A stretch of DNA of 5,382 nucleotides from Betaproteobacteria bacterium (GTDB lineage: Bacteria > Pseudomonadota > Gammaproteobacteria > Burkholderiales > Burkholderiaceae), in assembly GCA_015654605.1 (NCBI GenBank), contig JAATGO010000084.1:1-5382 (forward strand), given 5' to 3'. The notes beneath the pieces were generated by a model. That model was not told the DNA's origin. It saw nothing but the letters and a program-made list of their open reading frames with translations, and ran no database searches. Made by a program: the position numbers and the translations under genes. Below, piece by piece: positions 5,382 through 5,382 of this stretch (within the stretch, counting starts at the first letter, position 1; the number at the start of each line of letters is the position of its first letter).

Positions 5382-5382
5382 A

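Noticed and set aside
1..5382. Mobile element, CRISPR array, tRNA or rRNA
   Set aside because: I saw no transposase pattern, regularly spaced repeats, or tRNA or rRNA sequence on either strand.

Overview
The window carries part of an aromatic-compound catabolic locus from a proteobacterium. The composition leans towards A/T (not computed), and start sites mostly have GGAG-type ribosome binding sites. The Rieske oxygenase, PDR-type reductase, FixJ-like regulator and alpha/beta hydrolase families together suggest a beta- or gammaproteobacterium. The exact taxon cannot be read from the sequence.

Layout. Positions 2-292 (+) are the C-terminal end of an amidase-signature enzyme cut by the window edge. 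It is followed closely by a + strand set: Rieske oxygenase large subunit (327-1613), small subunit (1613-2116, one-base stop/start overlap) and a three-domain flavin/[2Fe-2S] reductase (2168-3127). Facing them on the - strand is an HpaC-like flavin reductase (3348-3881) with its own rho-independent terminator (3263-3308). A 485-base gap (3882-4366) separates its start from a divergent FixJ/LuxR-type response regulator (4367-5005, +). The right edge holds the C-terminal part of an alpha/beta hydrolase (5088-5381, -), convergent with the regulator.

Biology. Amidase, Rieske large and small subunits, PDR-type reductase and a stand-alone flavin reductase together match the gene set for indole-3-acetic acid (auxin) catabolism, iacH, iacC, iacD, iacF and iacG. 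In that pathway a flavin-dependent monooxygenase (IacA, not in view) is thought to receive reduced flavin from IacG, and the IacC/IacD oxygenase receives electrons from IacF. The assignment rests on family recognition plus the gene combination, so it is probable rather than proven. Compared with the order I recall for Pseudomonas putida 1290, iacE is absent between iacD and iacF, and iacG is on the opposite strand.

The most unusual part is the 485-base gap. It holds a perfect 11-bp inverted repeat (4153-4189), a good match to a sigma-54 (-24/-12) promoter about 113 bases downstream of the repeat centre (4258-4273), and clustered TGCGT/ATATCT repeats just before the regulator gene. This suggests that the regulator, and perhaps the flavin reductase, are themselves controlled from an activator-dependent switch region.
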